NCBI RefSeq assembly: GCF_020539505.1
Contig: NZ_JACDXW010000003.1
Span: 310,001 to 374,000 of the forward strand
Direction: 5' to 3'
DNA from: Mesopusillimonas faecipullorum
GTDB lineage: Bacteria > Pseudomonadota > Gammaproteobacteria > Burkholderiales > Burkholderiaceae_B
Length of the DNA stretch: 64,000 bases
Position 1 is the stretch's first letter. The number at the start of each line of letters is the position of its first letter. This document shows, one piece after another, positions 1-9,451 of this stretch. The position numbers and the translations under genes were made by a program. The notes below the pieces were generated by a model. The model had not been told where the DNA came from. It was given only the letters and a program-made list of their open reading frames with translations, and did no database searches.

Positions 1-314
1 GCGGCAGCGTCAGGATCGCGATTCAAATTGAATTTGATATTGATGAAGCTACGTTCGGAACGGCTGTTGGACGTCATGACATTCACGCCCTCCATCCCGG
101 CCAACTGATCTTCCAGAGGCTTGGTCACCTGCGACTCGACCACGTCAGGCGAAGCGCCTTTGTAGTCGGTGCGCACCGACACCACCGGTTCATCGATGGC
201 GGGATACTCCCGTACCGTCAGGCGGTCGTAAGAGATCAGACCAATCAGCAATATGACCAGTGACAGCACTGTCGCAAAGACAGGCCGTTTGATGCAGGTT
301 TCCGACAGAACCAT
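1..314 (-). CDS. RND efflux transporter permease, N-terminal part
   Basis: Partial gene: only the first 104 codons lie in the window and the rest runs off the left edge. The protein begins MVLSETCIKRPVFATVLSL, the usual start of inner-membrane RND (AcrB/MdtB-like) permeases. A first membrane helix covers about residues 11-28, and the porter-domain sequence continues with YDRLTVREYPAIDEPVVSV. Such permeases use the proton gradient to pump drugs or other amphiphiles out of the periplasm. The start codon lies 16 bp after the stop of the adaptor gene, so the two form one operon. Substrate cannot be told. Confidence 0.9.
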   Translation of the reverse strand, partial: MVLSETCIKRPVFATVLSLVILLIGLISYDRLTVREYPAIDEPVVSVRTDYKGASPDVVESQVTKPLEDQLAGMEGVNVMTSNSRSERSFINIKFNLNRDPDAA

Positions 315-330
315 GCGTCGTGCTCCGTAT

Positions 331-1446
331 TTAGTCGCCGGCTACAGCGCTGCCCGCCGGCACGGCACGCACCGGTTGACCATCAACAACTTTTTGTACG
401 CCCGCGACGACGACCTCGTCGCCTTCGCGCAGGCCCGCCGTGATTTCCGCCCTGCCCGCCTGGCGCTGACCCAGCTCGACGGCTACGCGCTCGACCCGGC
501 CATCTTGCACGCGGTACACGTATTGGGTTTGCCCCACCGGCGCCAAGGCGGCCTCGGGCACGCTTAGCACCTGTGCGTCGTTGAAACGCAACTGCACACG
601 GGCGAACATGCCAGGACGCAAGAGATGATCGGGATTGTCGACATTGGCGCGCAGCAGAATGGAGCGCCCGGCCACATCCACCGCTGGGCTGATGGCGCCC
701 ACCGCACCCTCACGCTCGACACCGGGCAAGGCGTCAAAGTGCAGCACCAGCTTAAGCCCAGCTTGCACCTGCCCCAGGTATTGCTCGGGAACACGAAAAT
801 CGACCTGCAGGGGGTCGATGGATTCCAGCGGTACAAGGTCTGTGCCAGGCGCCACGTATTCGCCCACCGACACATTGCGCAAGCCGATCAAGCCATCGAA
901 AGGCGCCAGAATCGCGGTTTTTTCGAGTTGAGCCTTGGCCAGCGCCACCGCAGCCTGCTGCAGCTGTAATTGGCTGGCCGCTTCGTCACGAGCCTGTTGG
1001 CTGATGAAACCCTGACGGCTCAGCTCTGCTGAACGTCGGTGCTGACTTGCCGCCAGGTTAAGGCTGGCCTGCGCCTGTTGCAGCTGGGCGCGCAGCACGC
1101 TGTCGTCCAGACTGACCACGGCATCGCCTTTCTTGACCGGCTGACCTTCGTGGAAATGGATGTTGGCAATGCGCCCTGCCACTTCGGGGCGCAACACCAC
1201 GGAGTCCTCTGAGCGCAGCGACCCCACCGCCGACACGCTGCGGGGCAAGTGCATGACCTGTACTTTAGCGACTTCCACGGTGCGTGGCTCAGCCTGCTGC
1301 GTAGTGCCTGGAGCCGGCGCCTGAGCAGCGGCAGGTGCGGCTTCCGCGGGGACGGCTGATGGACTGGCTAACCACCGCGAGCCCGCTACGCCCAAGCCCA
1401 CGCCAGCCGCCAAAGCGATCAACCATACGAAGTTACTGAGTTTCAT
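331..1446 (-). CDS. RND efflux periplasmic adaptor (membrane fusion protein)
   Basis: 371 residues. An N-terminal signal/anchor helix (about 7-28) is followed by a Pro/Ala/Gln-rich linker, a lipoyl-like half motif near 80-110 (VVLRPEVAGRI, FHEGQPVKKGD), a coiled-coil hairpin rich in Gln and Ala (about 110-165), the second lipoyl half (APFDGLIGLRNVSVGEYV) and beta-barrel and membrane-proximal domains. This is the HlyD/AcrA layout. The protein would bridge the permease encoded just downstream to an outer-membrane channel. No outer-membrane TolC-like gene is seen in the window, though it may lie beyond the left edge. Substrate unknown. Confidence 0.92.
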   Translation of the reverse strand: MKLSNFVWLIALAAGVGLGVAGSRWLASPSAVPAEAAPAAAQAPAPGTTQQAEPRTVEVAKVQVMHLPRSVSAVGSLRSEDSVVLRPEVAGRIANIHFHEGQPVKKGDAVVSLDDSVLRAQLQQAQASLNLAASQHRRSAELSRQGFISQQARDEAASQLQLQQAAVALAKAQLEKTAILAPFDGLIGLRNVSVGEYVAPGTDLVPLESIDPLQVDFRVPEQYLGQVQAGLKLVLHFDALPGVEREGAVGAISPAVDVAGRSILLRANVDNPDHLLRPGMFARVQLRFNDAQVLSVPEAALAPVGQTQYVYRVQDGRVERVAVELGQRQAGRAEITAGLREGDEVVVAGVQKVVDGQPVRAVPAGSAVAGD

Positions 1447-1527
1447 ACTTATCAGATCCCAAGCCGGACGCCATTTTTATCGTCGCAAATATTAACGCAC
1501 CCAGCCCGACATCAGTCAGACCATAAG

Positions 1528-1545
1528 AAAACCCGGCCCTCCCGG
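1528..1545 (-). terminator. possible weak terminator after rnhA
   Basis: Read on the minus strand just after the rnhA stop there is CCGG, a 5-nt loop, CCGG, then GTTTTC. The stem is only 4 bp, so this is a weak candidate. Confidence 0.3.
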
Positions 1546-1560
1546 CAAGCCGCAATGGTT

Positions 1561-2022
1561 TCAGTCGACTACAGCCGCCCTGGCCTGCTCTACGCCTTGG
1601 TTGGCCAGCTGGTCGGCATGCTCGTTACCCGGGTCACCAGCGTGACCCCTGACCCACTGCCAGCTTACCTCGTGCTGCGCGACCAGGGCGTCAAGCTCTT
1701 GCCATAGATCGGCATTCTTGACCGGCTTTTTATCGGCGGTTAACCAGCGCCTGCGCTTCCAGCCGGGCAACCACTCGCTCATGCCTTTTTGCACGTACTG
1801 GGAGTCGGTATGAACAATGACCTGGCAAGGCCGCTTCAGCATACGCAGCGCTTCTATCACCGCACGTAATTCCATGCGGTTATTGGTGGTGTCGCGCTCA
1901 CCCCCACAAATTTCTTTCTGATGACGCCCGTGGCGCATCAGCGCCCCCCAGCCGCCCAAGCCCGGATTGCCCTTGCACGCGCCATCCGTCCAGATTTCCA
2001 CCACCTGCATACTGCTGCTCAT
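1561..2022 (-). CDS. rnhA: ribonuclease HI
   Basis: 153 residues, the normal length. It cleaves RNA in RNA-DNA hybrids, removing primers and R-loops. The four-carboxylate active site is visible: Asp13 in [10 protein letters not shown], Glu in NRMELRA, Asp in HTDSQYV and the late Asp in NEHADQLA, plus the flexible-loop His of VRGHAG. The start ATG overlaps the stop of the upstream methyltransferase (ATGA), which indicates translational coupling. A second ATG four codons in (position 2010) is a possible alternative start. In related genomes dnaQ often follows; here an efflux operon does. Confidence 0.97.
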   Translation of the reverse strand: MSSSMQVVEIWTDGACKGNPGLGGWGALMRHGRHQKEICGGERDTTNNRMELRAVIEALRMLKRPCQVIVHTDSQYVQKGMSEWLPGWKRRRWLTADKKPVKNADLWQELDALVAQHEVSWQWVRGHAGDPGNEHADQLANQGVEQARAAVVD

Positions 2023-2795
2023 TGCTTACCTTCGGTCATTGTCGGGCGGCTGGCGACCACCGCTTGGCGCCCCCGACGGCGTTCTCGTTTTTTCCAGGCG
2101 GGCGTCAGTAGGCGCATGCCGGCCACACGCCGCACCGCAGACACCACATATACCGCCCCACACACCGGCCACCAGCGATCGCCTGCGGCCTCCATGAAAG
2201 ACCAGCGCTGCAGCCACTTATCAGTTTGACAGGGTGGTGCATAGCAGCCGAAGCGCCCGCGATCTGCCTCGAATGACAACAGCTTGAACCAGTCTTTAAG
2301 ACGCGTAAGCGAAACCTGCATATGCGCCGGCACAGGCGTTAAGGGGTCTAAGCCGGGCAGGCGCTCATGCGCCCCCCAGAGGCTCCAGGGATTGAACCCG
2401 GCGATCACGACCCGGCCTTCAGGCACCAGCACACGCTCGGCCTCGCGCAGCACCTGATGAGGGTGGTTGGAACACTCCAGCACATGAGGTAATATCAGCA
2501 AGTCAATACTTTGGCTGTCGAAGGGTAGGTGCTCGGGCTCGGCGTAGGCGTGCACACGCGTAGCTGGCATGGCTAGCGTGCCGGCGTCTTTTGTCCAGGT
2601 ATGAACCCGGCTTTTTGTCGGGATGCGGTTAGCCTGCAGGAAATCAAACTGGGGCAAACCCAACTGTACTGCATGATAGCCAAATACATTGGTCACCATG
2701 GCATCCACCGTTTTGCGCTCCCAGGCCCGCACGTATTGTCCGGCGGGTGTTTCCAACCAGTCCGCCAGTTCTACGATTAGCGGTTGTTCCTGCAC
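2019..2795 (-). CDS. class I SAM-dependent methyltransferase-like protein
   Basis: About 258 residues when started at the GTG at 2795 ([22 protein letters not shown]), which leaves room for the divergent gloB; an upstream reading would overlap gloB. The C-terminal half has a Methyltransf_11-like post-core ([14 protein letters not shown], then [20 protein letters not shown]). The usual glycine-rich motif I (ExGxGxG) is missing; [10 protein letters not shown] stands in its place. The substrate is unknown, and SAM binding is inferred from the family. It is coupled to rnhA by a 4-bp overlap and lies head to head with gloB. Confidence 0.75.
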   Translation of the reverse strand: MQEQPLIVELADWLETPAGQYVRAWERKTVDAMVTNVFGYHAVQLGLPQFDFLQANRIPTKSRVHTWTKDAGTLAMPATRVHAYAEPEHLPFDSQSIDLLILPHVLECSNHPHQVLREAERVLVPEGRVVIAGFNPWSLWGAHERLPGLDPLTPVPAHMQVSLTRLKDWFKLLSFEADRGRFGCYAPPCQTDKWLQRWSFMEAAGDRWWPVCGAVYVVSAVRRVAGMRLLTPAWKKRERRRGRQAVVASRPTMTEGKQ

Positions 2796-2807
2796 GAAAA
2801 CGCTCCT

Positions 2808-3611
2808 ATGGTTAGCTTGCCCAATCATCCATCCGCCAAACTGGTGCCAGTGCCGGCTTTTACCGACAACTACATCTGGCTGGTCTGTCGCAACGGTCGC
2901 GCCATGGTCGTCGACCCCGGTCAGGCCGAACCCATACAGCGCTACCTGCAAGAATACCAGCTTCAGCTAGACGCTATTCTCATCACGCATCACCATCCCG
3001 ACCACGTAGGCGGGGTCGCCGAACTCAAGGCCCAAACGGGCGCTACGGTGTACGGCCCACTGGGCGAAACCCTGCCCGTTTGCGACGTGCGCCTCAAAGA
3101 GGACGACACCGTCACCTTGGCAGGTCTCGATCTTTCCTTCTCGGTGCTCGACATCCCGGGCCATACCGCAGGCCACATTGCTTACTTTGGCTACCTAGAC
3201 GACGCCAGGCCCATCGTGTTCTGTGGTGATACACTCTTTTCGGCTGGCTGTGGGCGCCTTTTCGAAGGCACCCCCGCGCAAATGCTCAACTCGCTTGGCA
3301 AACTCAAAGAGCTTCCCCTGGAAACCCTGGTCTGCTGTGCGCACGAGTACACGCTATCCAACCTGCGGTGGGCTTTGCAGGTAGAGCCCTGCAACCAAGC
3401 CTTGCAGCATCGCTGGGAACAAGCCCAGCAATTGCGCTCGCAAGGGCGGCCCACCTTGCCTTCCACCATAGGCACCGAACTCGAAACCAACCCTTTTCTG
3501 CGCCCACTACAGCAATCCGTAGCCAGCGCCGCCTCAGCCCATGCCGCTAAAGACCTAGATTCCGCCGTCGCGGTCTTTACCGTACTACGAGAATGGAAAA
3601 ACAACGCCTGA
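2808..3611 (+). CDS. gloB: hydroxyacylglutathione hydrolase (glyoxalase II)
   Basis: 267 residues from the ATG at 2808, which gives the family-typical start LVPVPAFTDNYIWLV. It hydrolyses S-lactoylglutathione to lactate and glutathione in methylglyoxal detoxification. The metallo-beta-lactamase metal site is visible as THHHPDHVGG, followed by GHTAGH, FCGDTLF and CAHEYTLSN. The C-terminal substrate-binding domain (TNPFLR) is complete. The start codon is only 12 bp from the methyltransferase start on the other strand. mltD begins 5 bp downstream. A glutathione-synthesis gene (gshA) occurs elsewhere in this window. Confidence 0.96.
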   Translation: MVSLPNHPSAKLVPVPAFTDNYIWLVCRNGRAMVVDPGQAEPIQRYLQEYQLQLDAILITHHHPDHVGGVAELKAQTGATVYGPLGETLPVCDVRLKEDDTVTLAGLDLSFSVLDIPGHTAGHIAYFGYLDDARPIVFCGDTLFSAGCGRLFEGTPAQMLNSLGKLKELPLETLVCCAHEYTLSNLRWALQVEPCNQALQHRWEQAQQLRSQGRPTLPSTIGTELETNPFLRPLQQSVASAASAHAAKDLDSAVAVFTVLREWKNNA

Positions 3612-3616
3612 CCCCG

Positions 3617-5020
3617 ATGAATTCTTTTTTCCAACGACTATTCCTGCTGGTATGTCTGGCCGTGCTGGCAGGTTGCGCCACTCGGGCGCCCGACACCAAG
3701 CACCAAGCCGTCCGTACCTCGCACGACGCCGCCATTACTTCCCGCACCATCGATCTCATGAACCCGCCCCGGGACATGTGGGATCGCATCCGTCGCGGTT
3801 TTGCCATTCCGAATCTGTACGACTCGCATACCGAAGAATGGACGCAGTATTACGCAGAGCGCGCAAAGTCTGTTTATCGCATGAGCGAGCGTGCCAGCCG
3901 CTATCTGTATTACATCGTCGAAGAGCTCGAACGACGCGGCTTGCCCACAGAACTCGCCCTGCTACCTTTTGTTGAAAGCGCCTACAACCCGACGGCCTAT
4001 TCGCGCGCCAAGGCTTCCGGCTTATGGCAGTTCATACCCAGCACGGGTCTGCATTACAACCTGCAGCAAGACAAATGGCGCGACCAGCGCCGCGACCCTA
4101 TCGCCTCTACACAAGCCGCACTGGATTACCTCAGCTACCTATACGAATTCCAAGGCGACTGGTATTTGGCACTGGCCTCTTACAATTGGGGTGAAGGCTC
4201 CGTCAAGCGCGCTATTCAACGCAATGAAGACGCAGGGCTAGGCACCGACTACCTGGCTTTGCGCATGCCCGATGAAACGCGCAACTACGTGCCTAAGCTG
4301 CAAGCTATCAAGAATCTTATCGCCGACCCTCAGCGCTACGGCATTACCCTGCCGGTGGTCGCTAATGAGCCCTATTTCACTACGGTCTCCGATATGCCCA
4401 CGCTGACGGTCAGCGATGCGGCCCGACTGGCCGAAATGTCTCTGGAAGAATTTCAGGCGCTGAACGCCTCATTCAATCACCCGGTCATCTTGGCCGAGCA
4501 CAACCCCACGCTGTTGCTGCCCAAAGACAAAGCCCCTATTTTCCAGTCCAATTTGCAGCGCCAGGCGCATACGTTGAATCAATGGAAAACCTATCAAGCC
4601 GCCAAGGGTGAAAGCTACAGCGCCATCGCTAAAAAATTCGATGTCACGCTTGAGCAGCTACGCGCACTCAATGGCATCAGCAAACGCCAAACCCGCGCAG
4701 TCGCCCAAACGCTGGTGGTGCCGGTTCAGGCGGCACCCAGCACAGGCTTGCGCTTGGCCGCGCTCGACACCGGCGACAGCCCCTTGCCCGCTGCCGGTGC
4801 CGCCTCCAAGCGCACACCCTCGTCGACCCCGGATATCGTGGTGCGGCGCAGCCCCGCTACAGTTCGTACCCATACGGTAAAGCGCGGCGAAACATTGTTC
4901 GCCTTGGCCAAACGCTACCAGACCACAGTAGACGCGCTGCGCAAGCTGAACAACCTTAAAACCAATAACCTTAAGCAAGGCGCGCGTTTGCGAGTGCCCG
5001 GCACCCAAGTGCGCGGCTAG
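3617..5020 (+). CDS. mltD: membrane-bound lytic murein transglycosylase D
   Basis: 467 residues from the ATG at 3617; an earlier ATG at 3593 would overlap gloB and spoil the signal peptide. A lipoprotein signal ends in LAGC with Cys20 as lipidation site, so it is probably anchored in the outer membrane. The SLT domain spans about 85-215 with the catalytic Glu120 in [10 protein letters not shown], then [11 protein letters not shown] and [10 protein letters not shown]. Two LysM peptidoglycan-binding domains follow (about 340-385 and 417-460; the second reads [16 protein letters not shown]). It cleaves glycan strands to 1,6-anhydro products, which AmpG, encoded at 32483-33739, would import. Confidence 0.96.
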   Translation: MNSFFQRLFLLVCLAVLAGCATRAPDTKHQAVRTSHDAAITSRTIDLMNPPRDMWDRIRRGFAIPNLYDSHTEEWTQYYAERAKSVYRMSERASRYLYYIVEELERRGLPTELALLPFVESAYNPTAYSRAKASGLWQFIPSTGLHYNLQQDKWRDQRRDPIASTQAALDYLSYLYEFQGDWYLALASYNWGEGSVKRAIQRNEDAGLGTDYLALRMPDETRNYVPKLQAIKNLIADPQRYGITLPVVANEPYFTTVSDMPTLTVSDAARLAEMSLEEFQALNASFNHPVILAEHNPTLLLPKDKAPIFQSNLQRQAHTLNQWKTYQAAKGESYSAIAKKFDVTLEQLRALNGISKRQTRAVAQTLVVPVQAAPSTGLRLAALDTGDSPLPAAGAASKRTPSSTPDIVVRRSPATVRTHTVKRGETLFALAKRYQTTVDALRKLNNLKTNNLKQGARLRVPGTQVRG

Positions 5021-5078
5021 GCTTCCCGGTTACCATAGCTACTTTCTATATTTTCGTTTTACTGTACAGGATACAACC

Positions 5079-5861
5079 ATGGGTTTTCTGCAAGGCAAGC
5101 GCATACTGGTCACGGGCGTGCTTTCCAACCGCTCTATCGCCTACGGCATTGCCCAGGCTTGCCGCCAGCAAGGGGCCGAACTCGCACTCACCTACGTAGG
5201 CGAGCGCTTCGAAGAACGCGTGCGCGGTTTTGCGGCCGAACTCGGCAGTTCACTGGTCTTACCTTGCGACGTCAGCGATGACCAGCAGATCGCCCAGACC
5301 TTCGAAAGCCTCCAGTCCGAATGGGGCTACCTGGACGGCTTGGTGCATTCCATCGGCTTTGCGCCTCGCGAAGCCATCGCCGGCGACTTCCTCGAAGGAC
5401 TGTCTCGCGAAGCCTTCCAAATCGCCCACGACATTTCCGCTTATAGCTTTCCCGCTTTGGTCAAGGCCGCCCTGCCCCTGCTTGAAGGCCGCAACAGCTC
5501 GGTGCTGACGCTGACCTATCTGGGTGCGGAAAAAGTGGTGCCCAACTACAACACCATGGGCTTGGCCAAGGCATCGCTCGAAGCCAGCGTGCGTTACCTG
5601 GCGTCCAGCATAGGCCCACGCGGCATTCGCGCCAACGGCATTTCAGCCGGCCCCATCAAAACTTTGGCTGCCAGCGGCATCAAAGATTTCGGCAGCATCC
5701 TGAAATTCGTCGAAAAATATGCCCCGCTGCGGCGCAACGTCACCATCGAAGACGTCGGCAATGTCGCCGCATTTCTGCTGTCAGAATTGGCGGCAGGCGT
5801 CACCGGCGAGATCACCCACGTCGATGCGGGGTTCTCGACGGTAACGCCGGGTATGGAATAA
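5079..5861 (+). CDS. fabI: enoyl-[acyl-carrier-protein] reductase (NADH)
   Basis: 260 residues, usual length. It catalyses the last reduction in each round of type II fatty acid synthesis. It has the FabI-type short-chain dehydrogenase pattern: [13 protein letters not shown] nucleotide loop, HSIGFAPRE, and the Tyr-x6-Lys catalytic pair in [10 protein letters not shown]. This is the enzyme class inhibited by triclosan. The 58-bp gap before it contains TATATT at 5047-5052, a possible -10 box, and AGGAT ahead of the ATG, so it may have its own promoter behind mltD. Confidence 0.97.
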   Translation: MGFLQGKRILVTGVLSNRSIAYGIAQACRQQGAELALTYVGERFEERVRGFAAELGSSLVLPCDVSDDQQIAQTFESLQSEWGYLDGLVHSIGFAPREAIAGDFLEGLSREAFQIAHDISAYSFPALVKAALPLLEGRNSSVLTLTYLGAEKVVPNYNTMGLAKASLEASVRYLASSIGPRGIRANGISAGPIKTLAASGIKDFGSILKFVEKYAPLRRNVTIEDVGNVAAFLLSELAAGVTGEITHVDAGFSTVTPGME

Positions 5862-5885
5862 GCGAAAGCGGCCAAGCCATTACCC

Positions 5886-5908
5886 CCACCCGTCTGGACG
5901 ACGGGTGG
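5886..5908. terminator. hairpin between convergent fabI and apt
   Basis: A perfect 9-bp inverted repeat (CCACCCGTC / GACGGGTGG) with a 5-nt loop lies between the two converging genes. Neither side has a good T-run, so termination by itself is uncertain, but the placement fits a shared terminator. Confidence 0.5.
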
Positions 5909-5914
5909 CAGGGT

Positions 5915-6451
5915 TTAGAACTGACAGACCGAGTAAACCGGCAGACCGGTTGCTGTGATGGTTTCGGAACCTTTAAGCTCGGGCAAATCAATAATACAGG
6001 CGGCCTCAACCACGTTGGCACCCAGGCGCTGCAACAGCTTGGTCGCGGCCAACATGGTGCCGCCGGTGGCGATCAGGTCGTCGATCAGCAGCACACGCTG
6101 GCCGGGTTTAACCGCGTCATCGTGCATTTCAACTGCCGCATTACCGTATTCAAGAGAGTAGTCTTCAGAAAGCGTACGGTGGGGCAATTTGCCTTGCTTG
6201 CGTACCGGAACGAAGCCCAGATTCAGCTCGTAAGCCAGCACGGATCCCAGAATGAATCCGCGCGCATCAATACCCGCCACCAAGTCTAGGCGCTGCCGCA
6301 TATAACGATAGACGAACAGATCGACCAACACCCGAAATGAACGCGGATCTTGCAGAACAGGCGTGATGTCGCGGAAAGTGACGCCGGGCTTGGGCCAATC
6401 GGGCACACTGCGTATGGTCTGGCGTATATAGGCGACGGGATCGGTGTTCAT
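5915..6451 (-). CDS. apt: adenine phosphoribosyltransferase
   Basis: 178 residues. It salvages adenine to AMP with PRPP. The type I phosphoribosyltransferase PRPP motif is [13 protein letters not shown], and the N-terminus [19 protein letters not shown] is typical of Apt. It converges on fabI and is divergent from kdsD, with a 144-bp spacer. Confidence 0.97.
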   Translation of the reverse strand: MNTDPVAYIRQTIRSVPDWPKPGVTFRDITPVLQDPRSFRVLVDLFVYRYMRQRLDLVAGIDARGFILGSVLAYELNLGFVPVRKQGKLPHRTLSEDYSLEYGNAAVEMHDDAVKPGQRVLLIDDLIATGGTMLAATKLLQRLGANVVEAACIIDLPELKGSETITATGLPVYSVCQF

Positions 6452-6560
6452 GGATGCTTCTAAGGGGAGAAATAAGAGGGGTGTTGCGCAGAGTTCTAAC
6501 TATAAACCGGTTTGCGTCAACGTGCCGCCCAGCCCAGACAGACGCTGAAGAACCTTATTG

Positions 6561-6589
6561 TTACCGCGCTTAGCTGCAAGCGGTAAAAT
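6561..6589 (+). promoter_or_regulatory. predicted kdsD promoter with overlapping inverted repeat
   Basis: TTACCG (6561-6566), a 17-bp spacer and TAAAAT (6584-6589) form a sigma-70-like promoter. Its ends are also an inverted repeat, TTACCGC / GCGGTAA at 6561-6567 and 6580-6586. The expected transcription start (about 6595-6597) coincides with the annotated ATG at 6596. Confidence 0.5.
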
Positions 6590-6595
6590 TCCTTC

Positions 6596-7585
6596 ATGAA
6601 CTCTAGCACTGATATGTCTGAAAAACTCGCGCTGGAATCCGCTCAGCGCACGCTGGATATTGAGATCCAAGCCCTGGAAACCCTAAAGGCGCGCCTGGGC
6701 CGGCCCTTCGCTCAAGCGGTTGAGATGCTGCTGGCCTGCGAAGGCCGCGCTGTTGTCACCGGCCTAGGCAAGTCCGGTCATGTCGCGCGCAAGATTGCCG
6801 CCACGCTGGCCTCTACCGGCACACCTGCGTTTTTCATGCATGGCGCAGAAGCCATACATGGCGACTTGGGCATGATCACGTCCAACGACGTCCTGATAGC
6901 CATCTCGTATTCCGGCACCGCCCCCGAACTGGTGGCAGTGCTTACCTACGCGCGGCGTATGGGTCTACCCTTCATCGCCATCTCGGGCCACCCCGAGTCC
7001 GAATTGGCCCAAGCCGCCGACCTGCACCTGGACGTGCAAGTCGAGCAAGAGGCATGCCCTTTGAATCTGGCGCCGACAGCCAGCACCACGGCCACCATGG
7101 CATTGGGCGATGCGCTGGCAGTGGCCTGCCTGGAAGCGCGCGGGTTCAACGCCGAAGATTTCGCCCGCTCGCATCCTGGGGGCGCTTTGGGGCGCCGATT
7201 GCTGACGCGTGTGCGCGACCTCATGCGCTGGGGCCGATCTTTGCCCACGGTTCGCCCTGACACGCCCATTCCTTCCGCCCTCGAAGAAATGTCGCGCAAG
7301 GGCATGGGTATGGTCATTATTCAAGATGCACAAGGCCGGCCCACGGGCATCTTTACCGACGGTGACCTGCGCAGGCTACTCGTTTCCCGCGGAGACGTAC
7401 GGCAGTTGCCGGTCTCGGTGGGCATGTCGCCCAACCCCCGCACCATCAGTCCGGACATGCTGGCCGCCGAGGCGGCAAAGCACATGCACGACGGGCGTCT
7501 ATCGCAAATGATCGTGGTCGACGAGAGCGGGCTATTATTAGGAGCCCTGCACATGCACGACCTGTTAGCCGCCAAGATCCTCTGA
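6596..7585 (+). CDS. kdsD: D-arabinose 5-phosphate isomerase
   Basis: 329 residues. It converts ribulose 5-phosphate to arabinose 5-phosphate, the first step to Kdo for lipopolysaccharide. An N-terminal SIS sugar-isomerase domain (about 40-170, with TGLGKSGHVARK and ISYSGTAPEL) is followed by two CBS domains (about 205-325). It heads the run kdsD-kdsC-lptC-lptA-lptB, with kdsC starting 1 bp after its stop. No ribosome binding site is visible before the ATG; an in-frame ATG at 6614 is an alternative start. Confidence 0.96.
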   Translation: MNSSTDMSEKLALESAQRTLDIEIQALETLKARLGRPFAQAVEMLLACEGRAVVTGLGKSGHVARKIAATLASTGTPAFFMHGAEAIHGDLGMITSNDVLIAISYSGTAPELVAVLTYARRMGLPFIAISGHPESELAQAADLHLDVQVEQEACPLNLAPTASTTATMALGDALAVACLEARGFNAEDFARSHPGGALGRRLLTRVRDLMRWGRSLPTVRPDTPIPSALEEMSRKGMGMVIIQDAQGRPTGIFTDGDLRRLLVSRGDVRQLPVSVGMSPNPRTISPDMLAAEAAKHMHDGRLSQMIVVDESGLLLGALHMHDLLAAKIL

Positions 7586-7586
7586 C

Positions 7587-8189
7587 ATGACTCAAGCTCC
7601 TACCGTTACTCATCCCGCCGAAGCCCTTATTCTGGCAAAACTGGCACCCACCGTTGTCGAACGTGCGCGTCAGGTTCGACTCATGTGCTTTGACATCGAC
7701 GGCGTACTCACCGATGGCAGCCTTTGGTACAGCGAGCACGGCGAAGCTGTCAAACGCTTTAACGCCCTCGACGGCCATGGTTTGCGCCTTATGCGTGAAA
7801 GCGGCATTGCCATTGCCCTGATCACCGGTCGCGAAGGCCCCATCGTTGCCCATAGAGCCGCCGATCTGGGCATCTCCATGGTATTGCAAGGCATACGCGA
7901 CAAACTCGCCGCTGTTACCGAGCTGGCCGCTCAAGAATCCCTTACATTGGATCAGGTGGGCTTCATGGGCGACGACCTGCTCGATCTTTACGCCATGCAG
8001 CGCGTGGGTTTTGCGGCAAGCGTGCCCAATGCCCCCGGCTACATCACCCAAGCGGCCCACTGGGTGTCCTCCCGCGAGGGGGGGCAAGGCGCCGCGCGCG
8101 AATGCTGTGACCTGATCTTGGCGGCACAAGGCCGCTTGGCCGCATTTTTCAACCCCAACGCCGTGATCCTCGGGGGCGTGGCCCAATGA
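7587..8189 (+). CDS. kdsC: 3-deoxy-D-manno-octulosonate 8-phosphate phosphatase
   Basis: 200 residues. A C0-type HAD phosphatase that removes phosphate from Kdo-8-phosphate. HAD motifs: CFDIDGVLTDG near residues 33-43 with both Asp, ALITGR, and GDDLLDL for Mg binding. The gene ends in a 4-bp overlap with lptC. Together with kdsD it supplies Kdo for the LPS that the following lpt genes export. Confidence 0.96.
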   Translation: MTQAPTVTHPAEALILAKLAPTVVERARQVRLMCFDIDGVLTDGSLWYSEHGEAVKRFNALDGHGLRLMRESGIAIALITGREGPIVAHRAADLGISMVLQGIRDKLAAVTELAAQESLTLDQVGFMGDDLLDLYAMQRVGFAASVPNAPGYITQAAHWVSSREGGQGAARECCDLILAAQGRLAAFFNPNAVILGGVAQ

Positions 8190-8812
8190 AGGATCGCCTG
8201 CCGACACTCATCGCCATCATGCTGCTGCTCGCGCTGGTGGCCGGCACGTGGTGGGCGGCAGACTACACACAGCGTTCTATTCCCATAGAAGCCGCACGGA
8301 GGCTGACCCACGAGCCCGATTCCTGGGCGGAGCGCTTTGTCATGCTGCGCACCGATGCCCAGGGCGTCGCCGCCAATCGCATGGAAGGCGATCACATGTT
8401 GCACTTTCCGGATGACGACTCTTACGAAGTCACACGCGCACGCGCGGTAGGCCAGCGCGCAGGCACGCCGGTGACGGTCGGTACTTCCGACATCGCCATC
8501 ATGGACCAAGACGGCCAACGCATCACCATGCGTGGCAATGCCAAGCTACATCGCGCGGCAGACGCCGAGCGCGAAGCCATGGACGTCAGCAGCGAAGAAC
8601 TGATTCTGCTGCCCGACGACAACCGCGCCTATACCGACCTTCCCGCCAAGGTGGTGCATGGCAAGTCCGTGATGCATGGCACCGGCATGCAGTACGACAA
8701 CAACACACGGCAATTGCGTGTGCTCAGCGCCAGCGACGTCAAGATTTCCTCTCAAGATACCCAACAAGGCCGGCGCGACCGCCCGCCCCAAGCCAGCGAC
8801 GCTAAACCATGA
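8186..8812 (+). CDS. lptC: LPS export ABC transporter periplasmic protein LptC
   Basis: 208 residues. A single N-terminal membrane helix (about 8-25) is followed by a beta-jellyroll periplasmic domain; the family match is weak in sequence but the position between kdsC and lptA is diagnostic. LptC receives LPS from the LptB2FG transporter and passes it to LptA. The gene overlaps both neighbours by 4 bp, which suggests tight translational coupling. Confidence 0.92.
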   Translation: MKDRLPTLIAIMLLLALVAGTWWAADYTQRSIPIEAARRLTHEPDSWAERFVMLRTDAQGVAANRMEGDHMLHFPDDDSYEVTRARAVGQRAGTPVTVGTSDIAIMDQDGQRITMRGNAKLHRAADAEREAMDVSSEELILLPDDNRAYTDLPAKVVHGKSVMHGTGMQYDNNTRQLRVLSASDVKISSQDTQQGRRDRPPQASDAKP

Positions 8813-9405
8813 ACCTGAACCTACGCCCCACTCTGCTCTCGTGGCTGGCACTGCTGCCCATCCTGCTGTTGTGCGCGCAGCCGGCTTTGGCCCAAACCAA
8901 CGCTCCCGAGAACGAGCCCGACACGCTCATATTGTCCGACACCCTGGAATATGACGACCTTAAAAAGCAAAGCATTTTCACCGGCAATGTCGTCATGACG
9001 CGCGGCCTGATGACGCTTAATGCCGACCGCCTCGTCATGCGTGAGGACAAGCAGGGCTTTCAGCATGGCACGGCCACCGTTACCGGCAGCCCACGCGTGG
9101 TCATCCGCCAAGAAAATCCCGAAAAATTCGAAATCATCATTGCTCGCGGCTTGCGCGCCGAATACAACGGCCAAACCGACGAAATCGACCTCATAGGTCA
9201 AGCCACCGTCACCAAGTACGTCTGCGGCCAACCCTTCGACACCATCAGCGGTGAACGAGTCAAATACAATCAGCGCAACAGCACCTATAACGCCAGCGGC
9301 GGGCCGCAATCCGCCGCTGCGGGTGGCAGAGTTCGCTCGTTAGCAACGCCCAGTGCCAAGGCCGAGGCCGCCGCCGCGGCGTGCAAGGACGCTCCAAAAC
9401 CTTGA
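8809..9405 (+). CDS. lptA: LPS transport periplasmic protein LptA
   Basis: 198 residues with a cleavable signal peptide ending near ALAQ (about residue 29). The OstA-like beta-jellyroll follows (LILSDTLEYDDLKKQSIFTG, NADRLVM). LptA polymerises into the periplasmic bridge for LPS. The tail is low-complexity, Ala/Lys-rich. It starts inside the lptC stop. lptB follows after 46 bp. Confidence 0.95.
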   Translation: MNLNLRPTLLSWLALLPILLLCAQPALAQTNAPENEPDTLILSDTLEYDDLKKQSIFTGNVVMTRGLMTLNADRLVMREDKQGFQHGTATVTGSPRVVIRQENPEKFEIIIARGLRAEYNGQTDEIDLIGQATVTKYVCGQPFDTISGERVKYNQRNSTYNASGGPQSAAAGGRVRSLATPSAKAEAAAAACKDAPKP

Positions 9406-9451
9406 TCCCAGCCTCCGCCTGTTCTTCGCTCATTTAGCTTTACTTACGCCC

